From: Nageia nagi
Lineage: Eukaryota; Pinophyta
Length of the DNA: 64,000 nucleotides
Assembly: GCA_050084985.1 (NCBI GenBank)
Contig: JBITNC010000001.1
Location: 100,998,001 to 101,062,000, forward strand
Direction of reading: 5' to 3'
In this document: positions 1 through 12,914 of the stretch, piece after piece
Numbering within the stretch: position 1 is the stretch's first letter
Layout of the letters: the number at the start of each line of letters is the position of its first letter
Made by a program: the position numbers and the translations under genes
Notes under the pieces: model-generated
What the model saw: only the letters and a program-made list of their open reading frames with translations
What the model was told of the DNA's origin: nothing
Databases searched by the model: none

Positions 1-960
1 CTCTATTGGATCAGATTATGGAGATATTGGGAGTTAAATTATAGGGTTATGTGGTCTAACAAGACTTCTATCTATATCCACTCATGGGACACTCGCATAT
101 CTCCAATGGCTATTCAAGTTGGGTTACATTCATACCAACTACCAAAATCTTACCATGAGGTTTGAATTGGATGGGATGGAATACACCTTGCAAGGGATAC
201 AAGATGAGGAAATGCAATGAACTAATAATAAGTTAGAGTTGGTTGATCTGAGTTTGGATAGAACCAAGTTAGCTACATTAAGGGGGAAAGGAGGAGGAAC
301 CCCCATGTTGAGCTTAGACAAGGCCAAGATGGCCACATTAAGGGGGAAAGGATAAGACAACCCCATGTTGATCATAAATATAGATAGGGTGACCATGTTG
401 AAGGGATAAGGAGTTGGGAATCCCATGTCGGGTAGGAGACCATATGAAAAAGTCATGTTGGGTGTCCAAGGAGATAGGGACCCTATGTTGGACATGCTAA
501 CACCAAAGGGAACTTCATTGGGTTTCCAAGGAGGAGGGGATACCATGTTGAGTATGAGGAGAGAAGAAGTGACCTTACAGAGTGTTTGGTAGTTTTGGAA
601 CCTCATGTTATAGATTAGGGAATCACTCCTTGATGGGATCAGTAGGAATCCTAAAGGGGGCCTAGGTCTAATACATTTTGTGTTGATAATGATTTTTTAC
701 ATGATAGTGTAGGTATAATTCCTTATAAGAGAACACTTAGTTCCATGGCTAGAGAGAGTCATCCATGTATATATTTTGAGGAGTTATGGCCATGGACACA
801 TCATATGTTCATAGGATAGTAGACTAGTTAGTACTAAAGACTCACCTCAACCAAAGGGACATGATATCTAGGTGGTTTTCCATAGAGGCAAAGTGCAGAT
901 GAAGATACCAAAGGATTCTTGGAAGAAAACATTTAGCTATCTCCTATCATTACTTAAGGG
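1..960 (+). repeat. LTR-like fragment of family X (left edge outside or lost)
   Basis: No gene is visible here. The segment contains a 30-bp minisatellite followed by text resembling the second half of the X LTRs seen at 984-2220 and 40426-41521, including a 'ctaggtggttttcc' stretch comparable to one near 1690. It is assigned to family X by this order of parts. Neither a TG start nor a CA end can be placed, so it may be truncated. A long minus-strand reading frame at 139-606 is a by-product of the minisatellite. Confidence 0.45.
272..571. repeat. 30-bp minisatellite, 10 units in strict phase
   Basis: Ten consecutive units of exactly 30 bp can be lined up from 272 to 571. Most begin with a variant of 'cccatgttg' or 'ccacatta'. 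Units differ at many bases but no insertion or deletion breaks the phase. Because 30 is a multiple of three, the minus strand stays open and would give a 10-residue repeat (NMG-x-P-x-P style). Confidence 0.9.
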
Positions 961-983
961 TAAGCAATTTGAGAGGGGAGGCT

Positions 984-2220
984 TTGATACATCCCATTTG
1001 GACCATTAATAAAATGTGTCATGGTCACTTTGTAATCTAGTGTTTATCCATGGTCTTATTGTACATGTGTAACTCAACCAAGAGCTTATGGTCTATGAAT
1101 CCCACTATGAGCCTAGTAATTAAATGTCTCCCCTTGAGTAATGTTGTATTAGTTTGTAATGGGTTATACTAGATTATGGGAATCCCTAGATAGGTATGAG
1201 TCTTATAAATTCTACAATGAGCATAAGGGTACACCAATGTTGGGAGGGTCCCACTTACCCCACATTGGCTTATGAGGTCACCTCGACCCCCATGTTAACT
1301 TAAGGAGGCCCATTAAACCCCACATTAGCTTAAGGAGGCCCATTAGATACCAAATCAACCTTGAGGACCTTTATTACCTCCAAATTGGCACACTAGGTGC
1401 ATGGGATCCCCACATTAGCATACTAGGCCAATATGAGCCCCACATTGGTATGGGTGACCTGTTGACCCCAAAATTGGAATAGAATTGGATTGGGATGATA
1501 ACAAGGTATGATAAATAGATAAGTGAGGCTATATATGAGGATGGAGCTCCATGAGTAGGTTAGATATTGATTATACATATTTTATATTGAACCTAATTGG
1601 GCATTCAAATCTTGATGATGGTGAACATTATTCTTAGATGATGTCTAGAGGAGTGATAAGGTTGGAAGCCTAGCATTGTAAAACTTAGGTGGTTCACCTA
1701 GTCCATCTGGTGGTATTCCAAGGGAAATCTTTTACCTTCATTGTTCATCTAGGTTCAAGGAGACTTCTTCATAGGAGAGGATTTAGATACTGAGGGAGTG
1801 AGTCTTTCCTATAATGTGTTTAGCTTGAAGAGGGTTTGGAACACTAGATTTGATCTATTAATATTCTCATTATATTCCATCTTCATATCATGATAAATAT
1901 ACATCTTTTACTTCTCATCATTTTGTTTTCCATTGTATGTGTGTCATGTATCTTATATAATGGTGTTGGGAGCTTCATACTTGTGTTGTTTAGTTTGTGT
2001 TGTATTCATGGTTGTTCAAGCATTGCATATTTAGTTGTGAGGTATTTGTTGAGGTACCAAGTGTTGGATAAATCCCTATAGGGATAACATTAGGGTATAG
2101 GGGTCATGTGGAAGCCTTAGGAGGCTCATGTATACATTGTAATAGGTTTAAGAGCCCTAGGGACCCAATATGGGTGTGTTTACATCATTGGTTGAGGGTT
2201 TGAATATCATAGGTGGAGTT
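984..2220 (+). repeat. LTR-like segment of family X
   Basis: Starts near TGATACATCCC and carries in order the X-family landmarks: a 'cccactatgagcc' motif (about 1100), an 'atgggaatccc' motif (about 1178), the 30-bp minisatellite, and a 'ccatctggtggtattcc' stretch (about 1702) matched at about 59910. The 3' boundary against the integrase remnant downstream is unclear and no duplication was found. It precedes an integrase tail, so it is probably an independent insertion and not the LTR of that element. Confidence 0.5.
1230..1469. repeat. 30-bp minisatellite, 8 units in strict phase
   Basis: Units start at 1230, 1260, 1290, 1320, 1350, 1380, 1410 and 1440, typically with 'ccacattgg' or 'ccacattag'. 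It occupies the same position in the LTR as the arrays at 272-571, about 40650-40840 and 53470-53760. Confidence 0.9.
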
Positions 2221-2259
2221 ATTTTTTAAAGGTTGATTTTAGGTCATCACAAATACCAC

Positions 2260-2760
2260 TTGGAAGTAAATTATAGGCTGCTCTCCTTTTGAGATTTTTT
2301 ATGGAAAGAAACCTTGATGCCCATTGAATTTGAGATTCATACTTTACAAATAGCCATCCACATCAGCATTGATCTATCAACAGCACAACATGATTGTCTA
2401 CACCAACTTGTCCACTTAGATGAAATATTTCTATAGGCATTACACCATACAAATGTTGTTCAAGCTTAAAGGAAGCATTACCAAGATAAGCTCATCCACA
2501 TTAGGTAGTTTGTAGTTAGTGATTGGGTGCTCCTCTTCAACTCTAAATACTAGGAATTTAATGTAAAGCTACACACTCGATGGCTTGGGCCTTATGAAAT
2601 CCTCCAACTATTTGATAATGGTATTGTATGAATCCAACTAATTATTTCTAGCTAATATAATTTGTTGGTCAATGGACATCGATTAAAGCTTTATCATTGT
2701 CCACCATTAAGAGAGGATTCCTATGTAAAGTTCAAGATCTTGAAAACTTGCATGTGATAG
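2260..2760 (+). pseudogene. Ty3/gypsy integrase C-terminal remnant
   Basis: Broken plus-strand frames spell the end of a gypsy integrase. SPFEIFYGKKP is at about 2283-2315, the typical approach to the C-terminal region. DWVLLFNSKY followed by LHTRWLGPYEI and LFDNGIV lies at about 2520-2640, the conserved GPY/F-type module. NGHRLKLYH is at about 2665. Several stops and at least one frameshift (about 2316) make it non-functional. The catalytic core and reverse transcriptase are absent. With the PPT-like run at 3753 it marks the 3' end of an old gypsy element in plus orientation. Confidence 0.75.
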
Positions 2761-2897
2761 AAGGATACTCCTCCTCTTTATCAGCCTAAGTATGTTAAAA
2801 AAAGAAAAATTTCATATGTGAAAATCAAAAGGTACATGTGGAGAAAGTAAGGTGTAAAAACTAAAGTCTTTGGCACATCCTACTTTGGAAAAAAAAT

Positions 2898-2930
2898 GTA
2901 TGTATATATATAATATATATATATATATAA
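2898..2930. repeat. TA-rich microsatellite
   Basis: An imperfect (TA)n tract lies between the gypsy integrase remnant and its 3' untranslated region. Confidence 0.85.
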
Positions 2931-3104
2931 TTTTCTAACTTGGATGTTTATTGGAGGAGTACATATGCAAATGGATAATCCTACACACCCAAAAAGAAGT
3001 AATAATCATGTTCAAAAATGCTCTATATGGATTTTTGATAAGTAATGATGATAGCTATCACCATCAATAATTGCTAGTAACAATCTTCTTAGAGCTACAA
3101 CTGA

Positions 3105-3500
3105 GTCCTATGCTAGGATGTGACCCACATTTCCCATTGGTAACACTGCATCACATGTCATACCACAACCCAATTCTCATTATACTTGCATGCCCACAAA
3201 TAGCACTATGCTACAACACAACTCTTGTTGTACCTACATTCCCACTAGTAACATTGCACCATATGCCACATCACAACTCCCATGTGACCTATGTTTCTAT
3301 CAGTAACACCATGCTACACATGGTATTGCAATGCAACTCACATTATGACCAGTGTTCTTACTAATATCATCGCATCATCAGATCATATCATCATATGTAC
3401 CTTGCTATAATCTATACCACTACTAGTAACAACTCACCTACTATGTTGCACCATGTCTACTAGATAGATCTGCACCATCACTAATAACACCTTGCCAAAC
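3105..3500. repeat. Degenerate tandem repeat, about 48-62 bp units
   Basis: At least five units repeat the theme 'cccattggtaacactgcacc...cacaactc...ttgtacc'. Spacing is irregular. It lies in the presumed 3' untranslated part of the gypsy remnant. A short plus-strand open frame at 3071-3364 is an effect of this repeat and has no recognisable product. Confidence 0.6.
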
Positions 3501-3752
3501 ATCACATCTCCACTACCATCAACCACTTCACTTCATACTATTTTACTAACATATACTTTGCTAGCTATCCTTATCATTTGACTTTTGATAAGCAATCTTT
3601 CCCACCCATGCTCCACTCTCTAGGTAATTATGAAAGTACATGTAAGATCCACTTCACTCAATTTTTCTATCACTACATCTTACATCTTTAAATTAGGTGG
3701 AGTTGAGTCATCTTTTCCTAACCTCCATTCGAGGACACCTACCATTTTTTAG

Positions 3753-3764
3753 TTGGGGGGAGGA
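3753..3764 (+). other. Polypurine-tract-like run (gypsy 3' end)
   Basis: A G-rich run follows a 'cattcgaggac' context that is common near the end of plant Ty3/gypsy elements. It probably marks the 3' end of the element whose integrase tail is at 2260-2760. The following LTR is not clearly recognisable. Confidence 0.4.
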
Positions 3765-3908
3765 CTATTTTTATATCATTGATAACATTTTGATTTAGCC
3801 TAATTATCAAGAAAAGTATAAAATTAGGTCAAGGTAAGTTGTATAACCATATTAGGTCACATGAATCATCATAAACATCAATTAATCTCATAATAGCATA
3901 TTAGGGCC

Positions 3909-5450
3909 ATGTCACATCAAGGAAAGCATAAACTAACTCATAACCCTATTTATTTTCTAAATTCATTATGCAAGTTATCTATAGCCATGTTGAGAGTGAA
4001 ACACATTGAGCCCAAAACCCATTCTGAATTGTTGGCATATCAAGCAGTGAGAGACATCTTTGATAGGGAACACCTTTTGAACTACCACCAATAACTGAGT
4101 GGATATGATGAGATGATAACCCAATATTTTTCCCTTGAATGGAAGGATGGGATAGTATATCTCCATGGACTATAGATATTAGTTAACCCCCATGAAATTT
4201 TGATAATTACTAGAATCCCAAATGAAGGAAAGCATTGAGAGTATGATGTTGTGAGCATGTAGGAGGTAGCCAATATCTTTTGTTTAGAGGGTGAAGAACT
4301 CTAGTTCATGCCACATGAGAGTATTAAATTGATTAATTTACCATAACCATGGCCTATTGTTGCTTACTTTGTGCTACATTACTTGTGAAGGAAGATTCAC
4401 ATATGTGAGGGGGTTCCATATCAAGCTGTTTGCACATATGGGACATCAAAGCATCAAATAATCAAGGGTTAATTTAGTAATTTTTCACTTTAAGGTCCTA
4501 CAAACAATGACTAGATGCTATCGAGAGTACAAAGGAAGTAGCAACATAAGGATATGAGATGAACCATTAGATAGAAGAGACAAAAGCATGGTATGGAATC
4601 ATCTTCAACGTAATCCATAAGCTACCCCCAAACTAAGGCATCAGTGCCACAAGAGGTAGAGTAAGGGTCACAACTACATGTAGCTTTGAGTGAGAATAAG
4701 GAGTTAATGAAGACTATTGATTGAATTCACAAAATGCTTTGAAGAATTAAGTTCAAATATGGGAAGCAAATGGTTAGTGTAGTGGATGAAGGGGGTCCCT
4801 CTCAAGAAGTAGTGATACATGTTTATGACTTGGAGGAAGAAATTGGCCATATTATGATAGAAAATGAAGCACTATGATGTGAGTTCACTGCTACACCTCA
4901 AGAAGCACTACCACACCTATTGGAGGGCATCCCCTAAGATTTTATTAACCTTTTTCCATCATTCAATTATTCATCTCAAACTATTCTTAATAGATATGCA
5001 GTAATAGAATTTTTACAACTAGTTCATGGTGGCATGAAGACATTTTCTCATGTGCAAGATGACCTATTCTTCTTAAATATAAATAATGTAGTTGTACTAG
5101 AGGATTTGGAGGTGGTTAAAGCCCAAAACAAATAAATTATGAAGGAATTGGAGTTAGCCAACTAGAAGTTGGAATACACCAAGGATAGATTAGATATTCT
5201 TGAGGCATTGATCCTACTTGTACAAGAATGCATACCTCTTCCTAGGTTATATGCTTTCATGTTAAAGGAACAATATTATTTGTTTCACATCTCTTATATT
5301 TTTGTTGGTCAAAAATATGATATTTCCATCTAAGAAGATTTTCATAATGTGTTTTGTGATAGCACTAACTCCTAGTAGGACCTCATGTTAGAATTGTTTA
5401 ATTAGGCACAACCTGACTATAATCCAGGACCCTAGGTTGGTGATTTCTAA
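3909..5450 (+). pseudogene. Decayed unrecognised ORF region with coiled-coil-like tail
   Basis: Plus-strand frames with many stops carry protein-like stretches. Examples are EYFSLEWKDGIVYLHG (about 4120-4170), IVAYFVLHYL and VPYQAVCTYGTSKHQIIKG (about 4350-4470), and a charged helix-like segment with LDILEALILLVQECIPLPRLYAF (split here as LDILEALILL / VQECIPLPRLYAF) at about 5190-5260. I do not recognise the family. It sits directly before a PPT-like run at 6038, as gag- or env-like ORFs of non-autonomous LTR elements do. It shares an overall plan (globular part, acidic or charged linker, helical tail) with the A and B gag-like genes, but no clear residue-level match was found. Confidence 0.35.
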
Positions 5451-6037
5451 TTACATGCTTTCTTATCAACACTTATAATGGAAGTGACATGCTATCATAG
5501 GCTATAAGAGTATGAGAAGAGGGAAAAGTGAGAAGGCTTAACGTTGTGAGCAGAATGCCCTTGTACTACAATAGTAATTATTAATTGGAGAGACTAAACT
5601 TAGGGACCATGGTATCATGAAGAATTAAAACAAATATGGGAGGAGTTCCTTATTCATGCCAAACATATGTTTCTTTATGTTATTTATGATGCTCTCATTA
5701 GAGTTATGGACCATTATCAGTACTTATCCATTTTCCTTCAAAAGAGAGAGCTGATCTCTTAGCCAAATTTTGAGAGGGTACATGGATGAGCTTAAAGAGG
5801 ATGAAGAATTAGGTTGGCTTAGTGCAAAATATTAGTAGCCAAACTTTTGGACTCTTGAACTAAAATTTGATGTAAGGTGATTTCCTACCCCAAAGTCTAT
5901 TTCTACTAAGTGGGAGGACACTATGACATTTCATGGATTCTACTTGACCAATAGTCCACTACAAGCAAATCCTATAGATTGGAGTACCCAAGTTTAGATG
6001 AAGAATTAACAAGGTATGAGGAAATGCCTTACCTTAG

Positions 6038-6047
6038 TTGGGGGGGT
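6038..6047 (+). other. Polypurine-tract-like run followed by TGATGAG
   Basis: A 'gttggggggg' run is followed at once by TGATGAGTCC, the arrangement expected at the junction of internal sequence and 3' LTR. It suggests that an LTR begins at 6048. Confidence 0.4.
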
Positions 6048-8101
6048 GATGAGTCCTCTATTTGTCTACTTGTGATTGGTTTTTATGGGCATTACCTATG
6101 ATTTTAGGTGTTTTATGATCATGATTTCTTAATCCATGATTTACTCCATAATAATTGTTGGTGTAAAATATTTATATATGAATTTGGCTAAGTTTAGTGC
6201 ATTTTGTATGTATTTTTTATGAATTTCATGTGTGTAGATTATCCACTTAGATCTATGAGGTACTGTATGTGTGTCAGTAATAGCCTACAACATGGGATGT
6301 TTGACAATAGCCTTGTTACAGTTTCATCCAACTAATTTCTACATGGGGCATATTTTGATCACTAGTATTATTTAGGTAGCTTATGAGAAAGTTGTTCAAG
6401 GAATCTATTTTGTATCATTGGCATGACTTGTAATCAGTTAGGAAACTAGTATTTTGAGATTACCTAAAGGACATGCAAGTAGTTTCATTTTGTTATAGGC
6501 TCTATTGGAAATTCTTATGCATAAATTGATTACTTATAGTTAAGAATAACAATGAATACTTTTATTGAAGATTAATACATACTTTAGCTTTCTCAAAAAT
6601 TTCATGATTCAAAGGTTGAGTTGAATTCTTATATGTGTTAAATATGATTTTAAGTCTTTTTTGCTTTTAGTAGATCAATAAGAATATTTCTAACTTGAGC
6701 ACAGATCCACCCTTGCTAGAATTATTATCTGTGTGCATTTCTTATTTTAATTTATTTCTCATAAATTTATGTTTCAAGTGTGATTAATTCTATTACTAGC
6801 ATATTTCATATTCCTTGTTATTCGATAGTACTCTATGAAAAGAAAATACCAAAAAGAATTCCTATTTCAATCTTGCTTTCCTTTCAACAAGTTTCCTATC
6901 CTGCAAGTGTGTTTCCTTTCAGCAATTTACTTTCCTACAAGTGTGTTTCCTTCTTGCAAAATTTCTTGCTTTAGTATTCTTTTCCAATTTTATTACCTAA
7001 CTTTTGTTACTTGCAAACTATTTGTTACCTACAAATCCACTTAGGATCATAGAACACCCCAAAAAATAAAACCATCAACCTTGGATTAATAATTAAATTA
7101 TATAGTAAAAAATAGTCAATGTTTATTGGTGTTGATTTTCAAAATCCACCTCTATCCTATAATTAATAGACCTAGATATTAAAAAACTACCTCCCTCTTA
7201 ACCCCCATTCAATACATTTAATCCTTTAACCAAAGATAACAGACAAAAGGGTCGAGAAGGTAATCTACTCAACTTACCTCAAGATATCACAGGTTGAACT
7301 AAAAAAATCACTTCCACCAAAGCTCTTGCATTTTCTTTAGGTTTTTATCTATAATAATATTTTACAACATACATATTATTTAAATTTTACCTTGTTTTCT
7401 CATGTATAAAAGCAATAAATTTCCAAGTGTATTAGCAAAATAAAAGAAAATGGAAAATAAATACACCACAAAAGATTTTAACCCAACGCTCTCTTTTATT
7501 CTATGGAGTTATTCCAATTTCTCCTCTTTTTCTCATTATTTACAACACTTAGTATTTTTCTCACACTATCTCTTAACTCCTTTTCCTCTCGTAGACTAGC
7601 AAAATTTTGACTAAAAAGAAAAATATTGACTAGTCTTCTTTTTATAAATTTAAGGAAGCTAGCCCATAATAATGTGAATACCACTAATTAATTAGCATCA
7701 CACCACATAGAGATCATTGTGGTTATGACCATCAACCAATCTCATCTCTGCTTGGTCTCCTCCAAATTAGCTATAACCACTAACCACATTACAAACAATA
7801 AAATTTGCCACCTTTTACAAATTTAAAAATACTAAACACGAGATAATATTATCTCCCCCTTTTATAGAGGAATAAAAACCATGCCCTATTTTTAAAATAT
7901 CTCACAATATTTTAAAAAATACTAAACTAATTTTAAGCCTAAAATACTCAATAAATAAAAACCCAAAATAACATAAAAATACCTAACACCCCTAAAATAA
8001 CCCATAACATGCAAATTTGGGTGCCATCAAATACAAGGTGCCACTTGGTATACAACAAGTGGTCAACCTCCCTTTGACATTCAACATGAGATCCAAAACC
8101 T
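6048..8101. other. No gene seen; probable LTR remnant then AT-rich DNA
   Basis: From 6048 the sequence may be an old 3' LTR, with its right end unplaced. A short duplicated motif containing 'ctacaagtgtgtttcc' lies at about 6895-6955. The rest to 8101 is AT-rich with no coherent frame on either strand. Confidence 0.35.
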
Positions 8102-8622
8102 TGTTGGGAACTTAGCACACATCGTGAGGTATTTTTTATATTTTCCAAGTTCACTAACTAGTTAGTACCCTACAAATTGGCCATATGGCTCCCAAATGTC
8201 AATCAGTTCTCATCCAACTAATTAGGCCTATCTAATCGATTTTTACCACACCAATTAGACCTAGATTTGTAATGCCTCAAAACTTAAAATCTTGAGGCAT
8301 TTTCTTTTTCTTTTTTATGCATTTTCTTGGTTTTTCCAAGTCATACTAAAGGATATGACATGTGTATCACTTCTTAGGATCCGTTACTAGGTTAGTGACT
8401 TAGTAATTGAGTTAGTCTACTCATAATTATTAGTATGTGTGAGTGTAGTTTTACTTTTGTCTACATTTTTCACCATTATTGGATTATTGAAGCTTCATAC
8501 TTGAAGCTCATGGTATTTAATTATGTTCATTACTATACTTGAGTTGTTTCTACTTCAATCTATATGATTATTACTGTAATTCAACTCCATTTGGGTTTAC
8601 TGCAAATAGTTTAAATTGTTCA
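8102..8622 (+). repeat. 5' LTR of the copia element
   Basis: Begins TGTTGGGAAC and ends TTGTTCA just before the primer-binding site. It is co-linear with 12926-13446 over its whole length without a net size change. Confidence 0.93.
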
Positions 8623-8624
8623 TT

Positions 8625-8636
8625 TGGTATCAGAGC
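8625..8636 (+). other. Primer-binding site, initiator tRNA-Met type
   Basis: TGGTATCAGAGC directly follows the 5' LTR. This is the standard plant copia site complementary to the 3' end of initiator methionine tRNA. Confidence 0.92.
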
Positions 8637-8731
8637 TATCTATCTAATCTTTGTTATGTTTGACAAAGCCTATGGCTTCTTGCAATTGCAAAAGTTACTT
8701 GTAGAGTCTTGGTTTCTTATTTGCAGGTATA

Positions 8732-9594
8732 ATGACTAGTAACACAAGCTCATCAATTCCCATTCTAGATTTTGATGGAAGTGATTATAGATATTGGAGC
8801 ATTAAAATACAAACATTGCTCACTGGAAAAGATTTGTGGAACATTGTTGATGATGGCTACACAAAGCCAATAGATTGGACCACTCTTTCAACTTATGATA
8901 AGAAGGTTAAGAAAGAATCTAGGAGCAAGAATTATCTTGCCTTATCTCACCTCCAACCAAATCTTAACAAGAGCATATTTCTTAGAATTGTTGGTTGTAA
9001 GATAGCTAAAGAAGCTTGGATAGTGTTGAAGGAACGCTTCCAATGGAGTGACAAAGTTAAGGAGGTGAAATTGCAAACTCTAAGAACTAAATTTGAGACT
9101 CTCAAGATGAAGGAAATTGAGAAAGATTCATATTACTATGTTAGAGTGAAGGAGATAGCTAACAAGATGGCAACTCTTTGAGAGAACTTGGAAAAAGTAG
9201 TAATAATTTTTAAAAAAAAATAAACATATCTTACCAAGAGATGGAATCACATTGTTGTAATCTTGATAGAGACTAAATACATCTCCTAGATGGATATTGA
9301 TTCTCTCATTGGCTCTCTTATGTCTCATGAAGATATGATAGGTGAAGACCAACCCAATCTAGTAAAGAGGAGAAAACCTTTGCTACAAAAGAAAGGGAAT
9401 CTAGTTCAAATGTATATGGAAAAGGAAGAAGAAGAAGCCAATAAAGATGGAGAGGTAAAAGTAGAGGAAGAGGAGGCTACTCCAACTCAAGGAGAAGAGG
9501 TAGAGGCACAAGTGATAAGAAGAATGCTTAATGCTTCTATTGTAACAAGTATGGGCATTATGAGAGGGAGTGTAGAGCAAAATAAGTAGAAAAT
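8732..9594 (+). pseudogene. gag: copia gag (UBN2-type capsid plus zinc knuckle), broken
   Basis: The capsid precursor starts at ATG 8732, about 95 bp after the primer-binding site. Residues 1-149 are open: the N-terminal FDGSDYRYWSIKIQTLL is the typical copia gag motif, followed by LWNIVDDGY, a helical region (AKEAWIVLKERF) and LQTLRTKFETLKM. The frame stops at 9179. A later piece at 9290-9589 is read in a shifted frame. The correct frame gives an RG-rich linker (RGRGGYSNSRRRGRG) and a zinc knuckle CFYCNKYGHYEREC (CX2CX4HX4C) at about 9532-9573, preceded by an in-frame stop. It normally packages element RNA in cytoplasmic particles. This copy is dead. Confidence 0.88.
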
Positions 9595-9598
9595 AGTG

Positions 9599-12500
9599 AA
9601 GGAAAAGCAGCAAATTATGGAGAGGAACAAGAGTATGTTGAAACTCTCTGTCTTTCCATGGAGGAGATAGCTAATGTGGCTGAAACAAATAAAGAAGAAA
9701 TATGGTTGCTAGACATCAAGTGTTCAAATCATATGATCAGAAAGGGGGAGCTTCTCTCATCCATGGATCATTCTTACAAGTCAAGCAGCAAACATAGCAA
9801 CAACTCAACAATTGAAATGGCTGGTAAAGGTATGCTTATGGTGCCTACCAAACATGGAATGAAGAAGGTACATAATGTCTATAGCACTCCAGATATAGCT
9901 CATAGTTTACTTAGTGTTTGACAAATTATGGAGAATAACTATAAAATAGTTTTTGAAGATGGAAAATGTGAAATTTTTTATAAGAATCATGGGAACAAAC
10001 TTGTTACTACTATCCAAATGACTACAAATATATTATTTCCAATGAAGCTTGGGGATAAAGGGGATAGTATTCTTACAAATATGGCTATGAATGATGTGTT
10101 TTGGTTGTGGCATATTATATTTGGTCATATAAATTTTAACATCCTGAAATTGTCTCATGAACTTGTTCATGGTTTACCTTTTATTGAAGACCCCAAATTA
10201 GTTTATGAAGCTTGTGTTTTGGGTAAGCAAACAAGATAAAAATTTGATCATGGGAAATCATGGAGGGACTTATTACCACTAAAGCTAGTGTATACTAATT
10301 TATGTATACCAATGCAAACCAAAAGTATTGGTATGAATTCCTATTCCCTCACTTTCATTGATGATTTTAGTAGAATGTGTTGGGTATATTTTTTCAAAAA
10401 TAAAGATGAGGCATTTTATTACTTCAAGAAATTCAAAGAGTTGGTTGAAAATGAGAGTGAACACAAGATCAAATATGTGAGAAGTGATAGAAGGGGAGAG
10501 AATGCTTCAATTGCATTTACTAATTTTTGTAAAGAACATTGCATTAAATGGCAATACATTATAGCATATACTCCTCAACAAAAGGGAGTGGTTGAGAGGA
10601 AAAATTGCACTCTCATGGAGATGGAAAGATGATTGATGCAATCCAAAAAATTGCATCACATGTATTGGGTTGAAGTAGTATGAACAACCAACTACATATT
10701 AAATAGATGTTCTACTACAACTGTTGAAGGGAAGACACCATTTGAAGCTTGGTTTGATAAGAAACCTACTATCCAACATTTTAGAATTTTTGGGTGCTTG
10801 GCCTATGTACATGTGCCCAAATAAAATTATAAAAAGTTATATGCCAAGAGTGAACCATGTGTAGTCATTAGATATAATGAAGAAAGTAAAGTATATAGGC
10901 TCTAAAATCTAAAGAGCAGGAAAGTGATTATTTCTAGAGATGTCATTTTTGAGGAGGGGAGTATTTATGGAAATAAGCAAAAATGCACTATTAATGTTGG
11001 AGTATAAGTTCCAATCCATGATAACACTTAAAAATTAAGAAATGTGCAACCTATGAGATCAAATTCTCTTCCCAATATTCAAGTGGCACCTCAAAGTCCT
11101 CCATCAAGTCCCTCCACTAGCTCCAACAAATGCAAATCTACTCCTACTTCTTATTCAAGTGGTGGCTCTCCAAATGTAATTCAAGAGGTGATGATAAAAA
11201 AAAAGAGGTAAAATGAATTTCAAAAGCCATCCTCCTTCTCAAGTTTTAGATCCAAACTTTCATCAAAGACTTACTAGAAGTCAATTTCATGAAATGGAGA
11301 AGTTTGTAAAATAATTTAATGATATGGAAATTGATGAAGAGACAAAGTGAGACATGGTTAATTTTGCATTGTGTGCAGCCCAAAATACTATTTTTTCTGA
11401 TTTTGATCCATCTTGTTATGAGGAAGCTTGCACCAAAAAAGTGTGGTTGAAGGCCATAAAAGAAGAGCTTCACTTGATTGAGAAGAACGACACATGGGAG
11501 CTTTGTGAGTTGCCAAAGGAAAGAGATGTGTAGGCTCCAAGTGGGTCTACAAAACTAAATACAATAGTGATGGAACAATAGAGAGACATAAAGCAAGACT
11601 GGTTACTAAAGGCTTCACAAAAAAAATGGTGTAGATTTTGAAGAGACTTTTGCACCAGTTGCAAGGCAAGAAATAGTGAGAATGCTTCTTTTAGTGGATA
11701 CCCAAAAGCATTGGAGTGTACATCACATTGATATCAAGCGTGCATTCTTAAATGGCTACTTGGATGAAGAGGTGTATGCACAACAACCTTAAGGATTTCA
11801 AGTGCAAGGTAAAGATCAGTATGTATACAAGCTCAAGAAGGCCTTGTATGGTCTTAAGCAAGATCCAAGAGCTTGGTACACTCGGATTGATGGATATTTC
11901 TAAAATTTTAGACTCATGAGGAGCAAGAATGAGCCAACACCCTACATCAAGAGAGAAGGTAATCAAATGTTTCTTTTTTCTATTCATGTTGATGATTTGA
12001 TCTATATGGGAAGTGATTCCTTCTTTAATGATAAATTCAAAGTTGATTTGATGAATGAGTTTGATATGAAGGATCTAGGCCTCATGAGGTACTTTCTTGG
12101 CATGGAGGTCCACTAATGTCAAGAATAAATTTTTGTTTGCCAAAGCAAGTATGCAAGAGACATGCTCAAGAAATATGGCATGGATAATTATACTAGTTTT
12201 TAAAATCCTATAGCTTATGGAGAGTTGCTATGTAAAGATGATGGTGCTCCAAAATAAGTGTAATAGAATTTAGGAGCATTGTTGGTAGTCTCATGTTTCT
12301 TTGCAATACTAGGCTTGATGTTTAATTTTTTATCTCTATGGTGTCTAGATATATGAATGATCCTTCCATTTTGCATATGTATTCTCAGATATGTTAAAGG
12401 CACCATTAATTATGATCTTGATTATTCTCATGTGGAGAATATGGAACTAGTTGGTCTTAGTGAAAGTGATTGGGGCAGCAATTTAGATGAAAAGAAATCC

Positions 12501-12880
12501 ACTTTTGGATATTATTTCTCACTTGGTTTAGGTATGATTACATGGAGATCCAAGAAGCAATCTACAGTAGCTCTTTCCTCTTGTGAAGTAGAGTACATTT
12601 CTCTTACTACAGCTAGTACTCAAGCATTATAGTTGAGGAAGTTACTGGATGAAATTGGTGAGAAACAACTTGGACCAACAACTCTTTTTTGTGATAATTA
12701 GAGTGATATTCAATTGGCACATAATTCCATCCACCATAGTAGGTCAAACCACTTCTACCTCAAGTATCATTTCATACATGACATGGTGGAGAAGAACTAG
12801 ATTGAGCTTCAATATTGCAACACCAAGACTAATTTGGATGATATCTTTACAAAAGGTGTTGTCAAGGCTTAATATATAAT
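9599..12880 (+). pseudogene. pol: copia pol (protease-integrase-RT-RNase H), broken
   Basis: Domains run in Ty1/copia order. The protease has WLLDIKCSNHM at about 9702, where the catalytic D-T/S-G is replaced by D-I-K. The gag-pre-integrase segment has WLWHIIFGHINFNILKLS (about 10100-10160). The integrase has FIDDFSR, YVRSDRRGEN and YTPQQKGVVERKN (about 10350-10610); the expected HTDLCGPM-like aspartate appears as YTNLC. Reverse transcriptase fragments span about 11400-12115 and include HVDDLIYMGS, the YVDD box with Y changed to H, and MRYFLGMEVH. RNase H has WRSKKQSTVALSSCEVEYI (about 12545-12600) and the tail HFIHDMVEKN and LDDIFTKG. Stops and frameshifts occur throughout. Confidence 0.9.
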
Positions 12881-12914
12881 GCTTGAATACTCCCTAGTGA
12901 GTCCCTTTTGCATC

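Noticed and set aside
139-606. 155-codon minus-strand open frame with repeated NMG and P-rich text
   Set aside because: It is created by the in-phase 30-bp minisatellite, which keeps a frame open. The LTR context and lack of any family likeness argue against a gene.
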